Below, piece by piece: positions 1 through 11,933 of a stretch of DNA of 64,000 nucleotides (the first letter of the stretch is position 1; every line of letters starts with the position of its first letter). The stretch covers positions 4,340,001 to 4,404,000 of the forward strand of contig NC_134297.1 in the NCBI RefSeq assembly GCF_949628215.1, read 5' to 3'. The DNA comes from Phalacrocorax aristotelis (Eukaryota; Chordata; Aves; Suliformes; Phalacrocoracidae). The position numbers were made by a program, and so were the translations under genes. The notes beneath the pieces are model-generated. The model was given only the letters and a program-made list of their open reading frames with translations, searched no databases and had not been told where the DNA came from.

Positions 1-17
1 CTACCCACAGCATACTG
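1..17 (+). CDS. CRTAM: Possible 3' tip of the preceding CRTAM exon
   Basis: The sequence GTAAGG at 18-23 is a good splice donor. An exon ending at 17 would end in phase 1, the phase needed by the exon at 249, and would read YPQHT into G-SEEP. It would be the end of the second Ig-domain exon, with an intron of 231 bp. Only 17 bases are in the window, so this rests on the donor and the phase alone. Confidence 0.35.
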
Positions 18-248
18 GTAAGGGTTTCACTTTTGGTTTTTTCCTCATTTCATAGTGTTAAATATACTCAGAAGACAGGGGTGCTGAAGGTGGGAGGGTA
101 GGACTGTAATTCTAACCACTGGTCAGATAGACCACCCAAACAGTCTGGAGCATGGACCACACAGGGCAGGTTTTGGTTTACAAGGATTAGTTCAATGGCT
201 AAGTGTGTCTTCTGATTTTTGTCTTGTGTTTGGGGGGGGTTTCTTTAG

Positions 249-356
249 GATCCGAAGAACCAACCGTCCCTTCTGCAGTACCAGAGGATCCAGTAGTCAC
301 CAGCTCAACATCAACACCAACCCAGCAAAACCTCCAATCAGATGTCACATCTACTT
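249..356 (+). CDS. CRTAM: CRTAM stalk exon 1
   Basis: The acceptor is TTCTTTAG and the donor GTAAGT. The exon is 108 nt, phase 1 to phase 1. It encodes a Ser/Thr/Pro-rich stalk beginning SEEPTVPSAVPED, likely O-glycosylated. Sequence similarity to mammalian CRTAM is low here, as expected for a stalk; the call depends on phase and position. Confidence 0.8.
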
Positions 357-3300
357 GTAAGTTTGGTCTTGGCTACATGAATTTACCAAACCAGGACAGA
401 AATGCTAGCGAGAACAGCGTGACATTCCCTGTTACAAACAAGCGCGTAACACAAAACACAACATTTCTTGCTTGTGCAGGGAGCCCTCAATTCTACAGCC
501 ATGAAGGCAGACAAAGTCTCTCTCGTGAGATGAACAACAACATCAGCATTAGCAGCAGCAGCAGCCAGATGGGCCAGTGTCGCAGCACGCCATGAGCCCA
601 GGCTGGGACCTCTCTGGACGGTTGCACTAGGTGGCACTGTGCGACAACGATTATCTGTGCATATAGCGGTCTGCAGGTTGCAGTTATTGAACTCAGGACC
701 TGTTTACAGAAGAATTAGGAGTTCCACTGCCCAAATCCGTTGGCCAAAACCCACCAAGGTGGGCACACACGCCTGCAGTGAAAAATCTATTGGCTGCGAT
801 TACATCAGTGATTACAAATGTCACAGAATGGCTTCCTCCTGATAAACAGTTCCTACATATGTTGACAAACATACATTGAAAGCTTGAATCTTCTAACAGG
901 ACTTTCACTAGGTGCGATTACATATCTGATAAGGAAGAAAATCTCTTACGAATGTAAAGTTTTGGTAGACACAGCACACATTATCATTTTAGTTTTACAA
1001 ATCACTGTTGATTATACAAAGTTCTATTGTCTGTGTGTGCAAGAATGTCACAGCTCACCTCTGTTTGCGCAGGGTCCGAAGTAATGCCAGCTGCTGCAGG
1101 AAAGGAAGAATTGGCTGGTTCCTCGGGTTACCATGTCCCCAACGGTATGACCTTGCCTCATCAGACATGGGTGGGGTGGCAAAGGACGGGGATTCGCACA
1201 CTGAGTGATTGCACTGCTGTGAGCTGTGGAAGACAGTAAAAGAATGGTCAGGGATATGACTACCAAAAGAAATAGCTGCTTTAAAGAAAAGGATACATGC
1301 TCATTCCTAGTTTTGCAAGTAAGCAAAGCAAAACTGATGGACAAGGAGAGCCAAAAATGACCGAACAGTCAAAGCTCAGCTTTGTTTTAATTTGGCTGTG
1401 AATGGGAACCATTGAATTCAACAATGTGTAAGAGACTGAGGATTTTATGTTCATAAAGCTTAGGTGGTCTTTAGATTAAAATGAAATACAGCATTAAGGA
1501 AGTGAGCACAGAGCTTTAAGTCATGGGCTCCAGAAACCCCTTTCTGCTGCAGAACCAGGTGCCCTGGACTTCAAAGCTGCTGGGAAAATACACATTTCTT
1601 AAGGGTCCTTTTGCCCATCAGAGAAATGCTATTCTCCTTTCCATTCCTCCAGGGACTGAAACAGCATTCAGTGGCAATGTCACAGAAGAGGAACTTCCCA
1701 GAACAGAAGCCCCACTACCAAGTGAAAATGTAACTGTGATTTCCATCGTCACCTTCGGTACGAACTCTTTAATGACAGCTTCCAAAGATGCAATGAGCTT
1801 TCTTTCACCAAGCTGGTTCTCTCTGACCACGTTTTCACCTCTAAACCTTTTGTCAGTTCACTAGGGTAATGCTGCCTTGCAGTCCTGGGGGGAGACCACA
1901 GAAACACAACCATTTTTATCATCTAGAAAAAAGCTACATTTTACTGTTCATTGTGCACAAGACTGCTAATTTCAATCAGTTTTTCTTGCTCATACAAGAA
2001 GAAAAAATTTGACCTCATGTCCTAAACTTAAGTCCAATAAGGTGACTTATGCTCTCCCACCATGTTCTTCTGGCCTGGTCCAGGATATATCGTTCCTGTC
2101 TTAACTACCAGAGACTCACAGGAAGCTATTTAACAACACAAACATTCACCTGCCTCTTTCACAGAGCAAAAGCTGAAACCTGAAGACATCAGAAAGAAGG
2201 AGAATAATCTCTTGCTGCCAATCTTGGTGGCTGCTCTGATTTTCGTGCTGCTCATCATTGTCCTGCTTTTTATGAGGAAGCTGAAAAAAGCTCATGCAGT
2301 GTGGAAGAGAGGTGAGTGATGGGCCTGTCTGAGCAACTGCTGACGCTGCTTTGTGCAGAGGGGCTGGAGAGCTGAGGAGCCTGTTAAGCAGAGACAAGAC
2401 ACGGCTCCTCCAGCCACCGATTAAATGTCCTTCTCCCATAGACAGTGACTGTCACTAGTTGCAAACAACTATTGAAAAGTCCCTGTAACTGACAGCCACG
2501 CTTCAACTGTCACAAGGTGCCACAAAAACCAACAAAATTGTTGTCTTAAGCATATCTCCTAGATGGCCAGGATGATTGAACCCCCCTTTTTTAACTAGTT
2601 TCTCAGGATTTTTATATGCAAGGCAGAGAGTGAGGAAGAGTCATGGAGAAAGCTCATCTGAATTATATTTTTTTCTGCACAGAAACTGATGTTTCAGAGC
2701 AGACGCTGGAGAGTTATAAATCCAAATGTAATGAAGACAGTCCGGGCCACGAGAAGAATGGACACGGTAAAAAGCTTTAACCAATATAAACTAATTCCTC
2801 TTAGAACATTGCTGCTGACCACAGCCAGAGCAGATTGCAGTCAATCTTACTATACAGCGATATTTGCAAATTGCATGTTTTAAACCTGGATATTCTAAAC
2901 CTAAACCTTTCATACCCGGAGGTCCACCACAGATATTATAGCTTCAGCAAGAGTGATGCAGAACCGTACAAAATTAAAACCATTGCTTTTTATTTGATAG
3001 GTTAGACTGGATAATCAAAATGGGTTTATCTAAATTCTAAATATAATCTACTAAAACACTATTAAAAACAGTATGCATGGTATGTACCAGGAATGCTACT
3101 ACTGTTAAACTGTCCTGAGTGGCTCTTATCTGATTTCACCACCAACAAAACATCAGTGCTTCATCACTCCTGTCCTCTGCCAGTGACTACAGATGGAGGC
3201 AGGTCTTTCAGCCTCCTCAGCTGAGATATTTCTGCTCCATGCTTGGACTTTTGTCTAAAGAAAGGCAGCTTTCAGCAGGTGAATAAGCCCACATGGCAAA

Positions 3301-3638
3301 AATGAGGGAACTTTGCCAGCGTCTTTCAACATGAGTTTATTGCAGCACCCAAACTGCATTAAAAGAGAGAATGGCTTGTAATTATTGTCAAAATTGTTTT
3401 TACACTTTCCTTCTTTTTCAAATATTTTTAAATAAAAAACACTTAAACAATGCAGGTACACCCCCTCCCTTTACAACATTAGTAATAAATGTGTGTTTAT
3501 CTTTCAGCTGTCAGTCAGAAGTCCAATGTGCAATACGTAACAGAAGGATATGTGGAAACAGCACAGAAGACCCCAAGAGACAAAAGCATTGCAATAAGTG
3601 AGAAACTCTTTGGATGTGGACGGGAAACGGATGTATAG
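249..3638 (+). CDS. CRTAM: CRTAM, 3' half: stalk, transmembrane and cytoplasmic exons (gene-level entry)
   Basis: Cytotoxic and regulatory T-cell molecule is a type I membrane protein of the immunoglobulin superfamily. It is found on activated NK and CD8 T cells and binds CADM1/Necl-2. The Ig-domain exons lie upstream of the window. Five exons are visible (249-356, 1653-1757, 2165-2311, 2683-2766, 3508-3638), all joined at phase 1. They encode a Ser/Thr/Pro-rich stalk with two NVT glycosylation sequons, a juxtamembrane stretch beginning QKLKPED, a hydrophobic membrane span (LLLPILVAALIFVLLIIVLLF), a basic stop-transfer (MRKLKKAHAVWKR) and an acidic tail. The membrane-proximal tail closely resembles remembered human CRTAM (KLRKAHVIWKKE, then VSEHTLESYRSR). 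The last residues, ETDV, form a class I PDZ ligand in the place of human ESIV. The distal tail is otherwise divergent. The gene lies head-to-tail with JHY, as in mammals. Confidence 0.93.
1653..1757 (+). CDS. CRTAM: CRTAM stalk exon 2
   Basis: The acceptor is TTCCTCCAG and the donor GTACGA. The exon is 105 nt, phase 1 to phase 1. It encodes a further acidic, Ser/Thr-rich stalk segment (from TETAFSGN to SIVTF) containing two NVT N-glycosylation sequons. The donor is weaker than its neighbours. Confidence 0.75.
2165..2311 (+). CDS. CRTAM: CRTAM transmembrane exon
   Basis: The acceptor is CTTTCACAG and the donor GTGAGT. The exon is 147 nt, phase 1 to phase 1. It encodes the juxtamembrane region, a membrane span of about 21 hydrophobic residues and the basic KLKKAHAVWKR stop-transfer, which matches remembered human KLRKAHVIWKK. 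This is one of the two strongest homology anchors for CRTAM. Confidence 0.95.
2683..2766 (+). CDS. CRTAM: CRTAM cytoplasmic exon 1
   Basis: The acceptor is TTCTGCACAG and the donor GTAAAA. The exon is 84 nt, phase 1 to phase 1. It encodes TDVSEQTLESYKSKCNED followed by SPGHEKNGH. Human CRTAM has VSEHTLESYRSR and EEKNGQ at the same place, which makes the identification secure. Confidence 0.95.
3508..3638 (+). CDS. CRTAM: CRTAM terminal coding exon
   Basis: The acceptor is TATCTTTCAG and the reading frame ends at TAG 3636-3638. It encodes 43 residues ending CGRETDV. The sequence differs from the mammalian tail except for ending in a class I PDZ ligand ([S/T]-x-V). Confidence 0.88.
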
Positions 3639-4429
3639 CGATGTGCAAATCTGTACAATGTGCAGGAACACCACTCTTTCCTGATATTTATATTACAGCA
3701 TTCAGATGTCAATATGATTTCAGGGAGCAGAAGTACAAACAGCTACCCTCAATCCAAAAGCCAATTTAGACTGCTTTTCCGTAAACAGTGGGACAGGTAT
3801 ATGGGACTGGTGCTCCTAGAACCTGTTAGCAATGAACACTCCGATTTACCTGTAATCCTCAGAGGATTTAATTAACCACTCCCAGAAATAGAGTTCATCG
3901 ACCCCACCTCAGGTCCTATCAGCAGTTAGAGTCCTGGCAAGGGAATGTGCAATTAGGCCCAAGGACCGCAGGGCATGAGGGTTTTCATGTAATGCTTCGG
4001 CCACCTCCTCTGCAAGCATGGGACTGAGTGGGAAACCCTGGGAGGTGCAACCCAGCCGGGACATGTCTTACTTCATTCTGACCCCAGAACTGGACGTCCA
4101 GCTGTATTTAGCCAAGAAAAAAAACACCGTGTCCAAGGCGCGCACAAAAAAAGGGGTTGTCCCCCTTGCTAGGGCTTCAGCCTCCGTTTCTCACCTGCAC
4201 AACAATAACATCACTCTCTGCTGTGCACGGCTGCATCAGCGCCGGTCTGCGAGGGGCTCCGACACCAAAGCGTTTGGGAGTTACAGCTGCCACGTCGCGT
4301 GAGCTGCCAGGGGTGTCACTGGGAACAGGGATGCCTTCAAACGAGGGGCTGCCAAAGGCGAAGCGGAAGGGCAGTGGTACCCATGGCACCCCCCAAAGCA
4401 GGGACAGAGCCGCTCGCCTGCCAGCTAGG
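3639..4429 (+). other. Probable CRTAM 3' UTR / intergenic
   Basis: No coding homology was seen. The open frames here are short and unrelated to each other. The stretch is best read as 3' UTR of CRTAM or the short gap between CRTAM and JHY. Confidence 0.5.
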
Positions 4430-4561
4430 AGAACCCTCGAGGCATCACCTTCAAGAATCAGCTGGACAGGGTGCTGGGCCATCTTGTCTAGGCTGTGCTC
4501 TTCCTAGAAAGGTTGGACTAGATGATCCCTGAGGTCCCTTCCAGCCTGGGATTCTGGGATT
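4430..4561 (+). repeat. CR1 LINE, 3' tail fragment
   Basis: The sequence TTGGACTAGATGATCCCTGA followed by GGTCCCTTCCAGCCTGGGATTC is the typical CR1 3' UTR, and the ATTCTGGGATT end corresponds to the CR1 8-bp terminal repeat. It is a 5'-truncated copy on the plus strand. The left boundary is approximate. Confidence 0.85.
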
Positions 4562-4633
4562 ATGTCTGCAGAGCCTCGTGATGCCATCACCGGCAAGCTT
4601 TTCTGGTGCAGAAAGATAGATCTGAATGCGGAA

Positions 4634-4639
4634 AATAAA
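4634..4639 (+). terminator. Candidate CRTAM poly(A) signal
   Basis: AATAAA lies about 1 kb after the CRTAM stop and before the JHY CpG island. I saw no earlier AATAAA in the interval 3639-4633. If it is used, the 3' UTR includes the CR1 tail at 4430-4561. Confidence 0.45.
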
Positions 4640-4912
4640 GGAAATTTACATTGCAACAGAAAGCTGCATTAATTTTTCTCGTTAGAGGTGACCATTTTTC
4701 GCTAGATGTAAGAAAAATGCTGAAGAATTTAGCATTACATCAAAGCCCGTCACGTGACTGCTGGGAATAACTTTATCCTTAGGTGCGAAGCGGCGCCGCT
4801 CCGCAGGCCCGGCCCGGGCTCTACCACGGTTCCGCGAGGGGGGGGGGGGGGGTGCAGCACACGGACGCGCTCCCCCCGCCGCTTGGTAGGCGCGGCGTCC
4901 GCCGGCGTAGCC

Positions 4913-4970
4913 ATGGCGACGGGGCGGTGCGAGGGCGGGGCTGAGGAGGAGGCCTGGGGGCAGAGCCGGG
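4913..4970 (+). CDS. JHY: JHY exon 1, coding part (predicted)
   Basis: ATG 4913 in GCCATGG context opens 19 codons (MATGRCEGG...) and ends at donor GTGAGG in phase 1. That is the phase the open exon at 5907 needs. The GC-rich content and lack of remembered homology leave open that this exon is non-coding. Confidence 0.6.
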
Positions 4971-7900
4971 GTGAGGGGAAGGGGGCTTGGGGTGAGGGGA
5001 AGGGGGCTTGGGGCGGGGGGGCGCAGGCTTCCCTGAGGGGGTGAAGGCCTCCTTGCAGGCCGGGGAGAGGCTCTGGGGCGGGGGTACCGGCGAGGCCTCG
5101 CGGGCGCGCTGCGGAGGCTGCTCACCGAGAGGCATTTTCCAGCAAAAGGCTCCTTGCCGGGGCCAGGCTTTGCGGTGCGGGCTGCGGGGGGAGCGGGGAG
5201 CGGGGGCCTCCCGGGGCGGGAAGCGGCGTGTGGCAGGCTGTGCTAACCCTGAAGCAGCCGTTATACTGCGCGTTTCCGTATCTTACCAGTCGCTCGCGTG
5301 CTAAAGTGAAACTACGAACCTGTAAACCGATCCGCTGTGTGCACTGTAACTGACTAATGCAGCTTTCTTCACAAAACGCTGCCTTTTCCCTTCCTCCCAG
5401 ACGCTTTACCCTGTAAGTATCCGGTGGTGCAGTGACTTACGGGCATTGAAATGCAATCAAACGGTGTAAGAAGTGCTCCGGTTCTTCTCACTGCGTTCTT
5501 CTCTGCCGCACATGCTTTCTTGCTGATAACTTGTCAAGATGGTATAAAGTTGAATGAAGAAAACATATAAAATTTCTTTTACCTCTCAGAAGATAACAGA
5601 TACAGTTTTGTTGCTTTCTCTTAATTTTCTTTTTCAGAAGCTGTTTATACACGATTAGCTTTATTACCACTAATAGCTTATGGTAGATTTCATAGTAATA
5701 AGTCATGCATCTGTTGTGTAGGGACCTTGATATTAACCGCTTAAAAGAAAATCGGTGTAAGAGATGAAAGAATTGTTTAACCACAGTATATCAAATTCTG
5801 AGCCCAAGCCAGTGCTACTACCCACAATTCCAGCTTTTAACAACTGTAATCATTATCGTACAGTGAACAACCTTTTTATGTTTACTTGCATGTTTTCAAA
5901 ATACAGGACTGGTGTATACCATCCACACAAAACACGGAATGAATCCTTCACATACAAAGTATATTTCAGTTTCTTCTCCACACACTTGCGACATGAGTAA
6001 CAAATGTTTTCCCCAAAGCATACTCATGCAACCAGATTTCCAGCCTGCAAACTGGAAAAGGCCGTCTGTAAATGAAGGGGGCTTTGCCTCAAGTCCGCTT
6101 GACTCCCAAGAGTCTGATTCTGAAAGCCTTGCTCAGGAGAGAAGGTATCAGTTAGAACTCCAGCAACGGATCTGTGAAAATGAAGAGCTGGTAGGAGTGT
6201 ATTCTGAGGAGTTGGAGAATGACAGCTTGGAAGAAGATAGCCTGGAGGAGACGAGTTTAGAAGAACGAGGAGGAGCCGAGTGTGACACAAATCAATATAC
6301 AAATGGAATACAAAAGAATGACGGTAATATAAGGTAAGGCATAGGATTTTAGTAGATGAGTAGAATAGTTCTGACACTTTAAAACCTTACGCTCCTCAGA
6401 ATATACGTTACATATTTGAGACCAATTTATATTGCCACAGTGATACAAAGAGCGCCTAAGGTCTTAGTTGCACACAAAGACGTATTGTTTCATCTTACCC
6501 ACATTCATAATCATTATGCCCATTTCTCAGCATAGCCTCAACTGTTTATTAGTTAAAACAGCAGTGTAGGAGGGTAAGATGGAAAAGAAAACATCCCTCA
6601 CAGATGTGTATAGGCTCCGCATGTGCTGGTTCTAGACACTGCACACGGAGGCAGACACTACATGCCTATTTAGGTGCCTCTAAAACAGGCAGGCAAGAAG
6701 GTAGGAAGTGGTGAACAGATATATGCTAACCCCTACTCTTAAACATTTCTGGGTAAGTTATTAGGGGAGCTTCTGGTAAGGGCCTATTAAATGTAGATCC
6801 CCTCTTGCTCCTGTCTACTTGATCAGAGCTGCGGTTGGTGGAAGCAGTCCCATAACTGTGATGGGCTGCGGACCAGGCACTACAATATTCAGCAGTACAT
6901 GCTGGCCACCATCTCAAACAGGCAGCCATTGCCGTGTAACGGTCAGACCTTCAGATGGTGCAGCAGCTCTGAGATCATGGGCTAGAGGGTTTCTGGAGCT
7001 GAGCTGTGAAAAAAGGCCAGAGAGAAAACAAGGACCGGTACCAACACATTCTCTCTTCATCCCTTACAGGAAGACCTGTGCTGAGCAAACCAAGCCACTT
7101 CCTGTAACAAAACTTAGAGGCAAAAATTGGTGGGTTGAGTAAATGCAGTTTTGTCCCGATAGATGAATAAATCTAAAATTAAAATTTCGAGGGTTACTGT
7201 CACCTTTAAACATTCTTTAGAAAGCGTTAACTCGGTACATAAAATTTGTTGTCATATGCATAAAAGCTTTAACATTGTATAAATTGGGAATAATTCTCAA
7301 GTTTAAAGGGATTAAATTAAACATGAAGTAATAATAATGTGCAGTTTCAATTTAATTGTCTACTTAAAATAAAATGGCAAACAAATGAAGGGTAAATGAT
7401 TAATAGCATGCTTTTATTCACCTCCTCAACAGGCAAAATGGCCAGTTATTGAATATTTTATTGTGAGTGCAAATGATGTTAATTGTACTAGAAACATGCT
7501 CTAATTTTTAGTAATTTTTTTGACTGAATACTATGCTGAATGTGAGGCTCTTCATTAAATGGAAATTTGATTTTATTTTGTTTGAACTTAGCCTAGTAAG
7601 TACTCAAATACAGTCCATTAACCGGAGCAAATATCACAGCATATACATATGAAACCCCCTCTCTACATCCATTACTAACCTCGGAATTTGAAGAGGAAAT
7701 GCTGCATCTGTTGTCTACATACAACACTTTTGTTGATGAGCACAGAGTCCATCTAACCTTTATATCAAGTTGGGGGGAGGAATAAAAGGTGCACTTTTTG
7801 TCTGCAGATGATGAGAGATGAAGGAGCTCTTCACACTCATTTTGTTCCCGTGCAGTGACCTGGCCTGCATAATACAATTGAGCTGCTGTGCACACATTTC

Positions 7901-10900
7901 AGCACAATAGAACTCTTTAGCATTATACTCTGTTATTTGAATCATTGCAATTATATCACATATTTCTGTACTCATTTCAAAATATGGTCACCTATTTCTG
8001 GTTACCTGCAGTATATGACAACTAGGAATAATGATGTTTTCACTGATGGAAGTCATCTATCTCTAGCGTACAGGATACCACGGCAGCAATGCTGCTTACC
8101 TGAAATGAAAACCATTGCTAGAGAAACAGATCATTTTATTATTAGGAGCCGCCTGAAATACAGGCATAGGCCTGTAGCTAATTTAGAAAGGATGAATAAA
8201 TGATTTGTGGTAATTTTAATATAATTAACTATGCCACAGTTTGGAGAATCCAGCAGATCAGTGCATTTCTTTCAATGGGGGCTGAAGAGTCAACCAGGTT
8301 TCCATGCCTATAAATGTCCCTTTGAAGGGCTCACTGTTTGCCAGTGTCTGAGAAACCAGGACTATACTACATGTTCAGTTCAGAAAAAAGTGTTTAAAGT
8401 TTTTTTCTCCAATGTTTCTTACTCCTGCCACTGCCCTCATGTCTCGTGGAAGTCAGTTTGTATGTATTTGTCTCCTGCAGTTGGTTTTCCTCCTGTTGGA
8501 TCAGAGCATAAATCATAAATAAAAACAGTTGTGGGTTTTTTTTAATTCAGACCATCTTTGCTTTATGACCAATGTAGTTCAGAGCAATGATTTGGACGCT
8601 GGTTTTTAACAAAACAAAACAAAACACAACCAACCACAAATGCCAAACCCACAAACCTTTCTGATTTATGTTTTCCTGATTTATGTTTTTCTACTTTTAT
8701 CTCAATTACAGCCTGTGTTTTAATGAGAAGTTACTTTAAATCTTTTGTAGAGAGCTGTAGGCTGTTCTTGCTCCGTCAGCCAGTTCTACTGATATTTGAG
8801 AGGGGTTTTACCAGGAATATGACTCTTCTTTCATACAGCAGAGTCTCTGAAGCATGAGCAACACATACTGTATTTGTAGGCTACATCATTTTAAAGAAAA
8901 CAACAGAAGCAGTATGTTATAATTTCATCTTTTAGTTGATTCTACTAGTGCTTATGATTTCTATGCTAGATTTAGGATAAAGACAGTATTCTACTGTTAT
9001 CTGAATGTTAGGCCGATTTATCATTCAATGATAATGACAATGAAAGATGAGGAGGCCCTGCCTGAATTTTCTACTAAAAAAAATGTTTGATAAAACTATT
9101 CTGTTCCCGATCCCACAAATGGCCATACTGTGTGCACTGAAATAATTCAGTTGAGCATATTTGCAGGACATTTGTTGGCTCACAGTGCATGCTGAAATAG
9201 TATAGAATTTATACAATTCATACATAAATAACTTTGTGTTTCTTTTTTAAATAGGAAACAACAGTCTGTGGACAAATATTTCAGCCTAAGATACAATCCT
9301 AACTGGAAGAACGCAAAAGAGGTAGCAGAATTTTCTGAGGCAGAAAGAGTGTGTCAAGTTGCTGGAGGAAGCAGTGTGAACTTTTCACAAGATTCATTTT
9401 ACCTGCATTCCAATGGCTCCCCAGAAGAAAGGAATCAACAGGAGGCAAAGTCGCAAGATTCATTCTCAGAGTTTGGTACAGAATTACTGAGCTTTCATGA
9501 ACAAAATGCCACGGTCAGCAGTGAACCTTTTAGGCTACATACCAAAGGGGAGGAATCTGCAGATGGCTGTCATTTCAAAGATAGTCCCGGTACATATGGC
9601 AGTGCTTTTTCTCTTCAGATGCAAGAAGATCGACCACAAAGAGAAAAAAAAGACTTTGTGGAAAAAAATAAACGGACTCTAGGATTACGTTCAGAGAAGA
9701 TAAATTCCTATCTTCTATTACACAATAAAAAGCAAGAAGTTCTTCAAGAGCAGGTAGGTTTCCAGCTGCTCTTACGTGTTTTCTAATTGGTATAAAGTGA
9801 GGACTGTCTAGTGTTAAAATGGAATAGCTGCATGATCAGGTTTGCAGAGGAGGTAAGTAGATTTGCAATCTATCATGCAACTGATAACCTAGGATTTCCA
9901 GTGAGACTCTTGTTCATCTTTTGTGGAATAATTGACAAGTCCTCAGTTACAGCCCCAGTGATGGCCTTGTACAAGCCTAGTTAAGCTGCGCCTGTTCTTG
10001 GCCCTGAAGCATGTCTGCATGGTCACAGAAGTGATCTCTCACTAGTTTTTAATCCTGATGCGGAAGAAATGCTGTCCTCCTTCCTATGGGATCTTCTTTG
10101 CACCTTAACAGTGGTTCTTTTTTTAATGCCTCTGGTTTTTCTGTGCTTGGCCAACATGAATTTGGTAATGATCATCCCTGCGAATACCATATTCCCAGTT
10201 TTGCTCAATGCAGCAAATGCAAATTTCTTCTAATAGCAGAACACTCAAAATTTTTTAACTGCAGTAGGAAACCTTGATGTCACCATGTGGCCTAGAAAGC
10301 TGCATTAGTGTTCTTTCACCTGCACTGACGATAACAAAAAAGTATATGTGAAGTTACAATTGAGTTTGAGAATGGGAAAACATGTTGTGGTCACACTGCT
10401 TTCAAGGGCTGTGCACGCTCTTGCTTATCACTGTCATTTAGGGCCACACCTGTAGGAATATCCAAGAAATATGTGGCAGATTTGGGTGCTCAGACAATCC
10501 TTTCCCCCTAATTGCTTTCTCAGCCAGACAAAACCTTATATTTGAAATCAGTCAGCAGATACGAGTCATGTACAATACTTGGATTTGAAGGCCTAGCTTT
10601 CTTAAGACTGACTGTGAAATGTCAGTCAACTTGTGTTAAGGATTAAGTGGAAATGTAATTGCAGTTCCTAATGAACGATTATACATTAGTTTGTTGCTTT
10701 TACTTGCTACTTACTATGCATAATAGGAAGGTGGGAGTCATTGGATCACTCCACGAGTTGTACCGTAGAAAATTCTTAACTTCCAAAACTACAGAGACTT
10801 TCTGCTTCAAGTGACACATTTTCCAAGGCTAATGAAGAGTTGACACAACACTAGAGGGCATCTGCTGACTGCGTTACCATGAGTGTAACGGTGCACGAGC

Positions 10901-11901
10901 TTTTTTCTAGCAGAGCTATTAAGAGCACTTGGTTTTTTCAGTTATAATTTGGTTGATGGTAAAAATAATTAGTGTAGATTGATCCTAATTAAAGCTGTGT
11001 TGATATGATTATGTTTACTATTTGGGGAATTCTGAAAATGTTTCATATGTAAGTAATGGAGCCAGGGATCAGGACTTCATTGTGTAGACACTATTCAAAG
11101 ATATGTAACAGAAAATGAAATATCTGTGGAAATCAGGGCTATGTTCTAAGATTACCTTGCTGAAGTAGCCATGGGGACAGCAGAGCTGTGACACAGCAGG
11201 ATCCAGGTGGTGTGTGTGTAGAAAGGCATGGTTTTTTTCCTCCACAAGTTGATACCGCCTCAACAGCATCACCGCCCACTGTCAGCTAGCTTTGTGTCTG
11301 CTGCGGATAGGCATAGGCAGAAGTACTTACCTCTCTTGTTCTTAATCAAGACATCCATTGCTCCATCCTGTTGGAGGGGGTGAAAGAAGGCCTGACAGGA
11401 GCATTTTGTTGACCAGAGGAGGTGGTCCATGAGCCAACTTTGGTCACCTCACCTGGGAAACTGTATCAAAAGTGCAAAAGCACCAACCGCACGAAGAAGC
11501 AAACAAGCCACATGTCTTCTGCTGGAGCGATCAAACATGTACTGAATCCTATATTTGCCTAAACTGGATTATTTTGAGTTTTGCAGGATGTTGAAGCTGT
11601 TTTTATTGATACAATCACTGTTGGCTGTCAGGTACAGTGGTGGTGAAATAGAATTTGCACTACAGTAATTACTTTGTATACAGCTTTTTTCAACTGACAT
11701 AACAATAAAATATTTGCAGCCTCGTTCTTGCACAATTTACAGCTGTTATCTCTCTGCATACAGACAGCAGGCTGTATGTACCAAAACATATAATAAATGT
11801 GTGTTGATCTGTATATTTACTAATTTATATGGCATTTTATAAAGCATCAAGTTCTTTGCAGTGTTGCCTGATTCTTTAAGAACCTGATGATGACTTTCTT
11901 T

Positions 11902-11933
<32 letters not shown>

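Larger units (their letters stand above)
4780..5260 (+). promoter_or_regulatory. CpG island promoter of JHY
   Basis: This is an abrupt GC- and CpG-rich block between AT-rich flanks. It contains a run of 15 G (4838-4852), GGGCGG-type Sp1 sites and the predicted first JHY coding exon. No TATA box is obvious, as is usual for CpG-island promoters of ciliary and housekeeping genes. Confidence 0.8.

Noticed and set aside
4682-5125. 147-codon minus-strand frame in the JHY CpG island
   Set aside because: Pro/Arg-rich translation of CpG island sequence without homology; the plus-strand JHY first exon explains the island.
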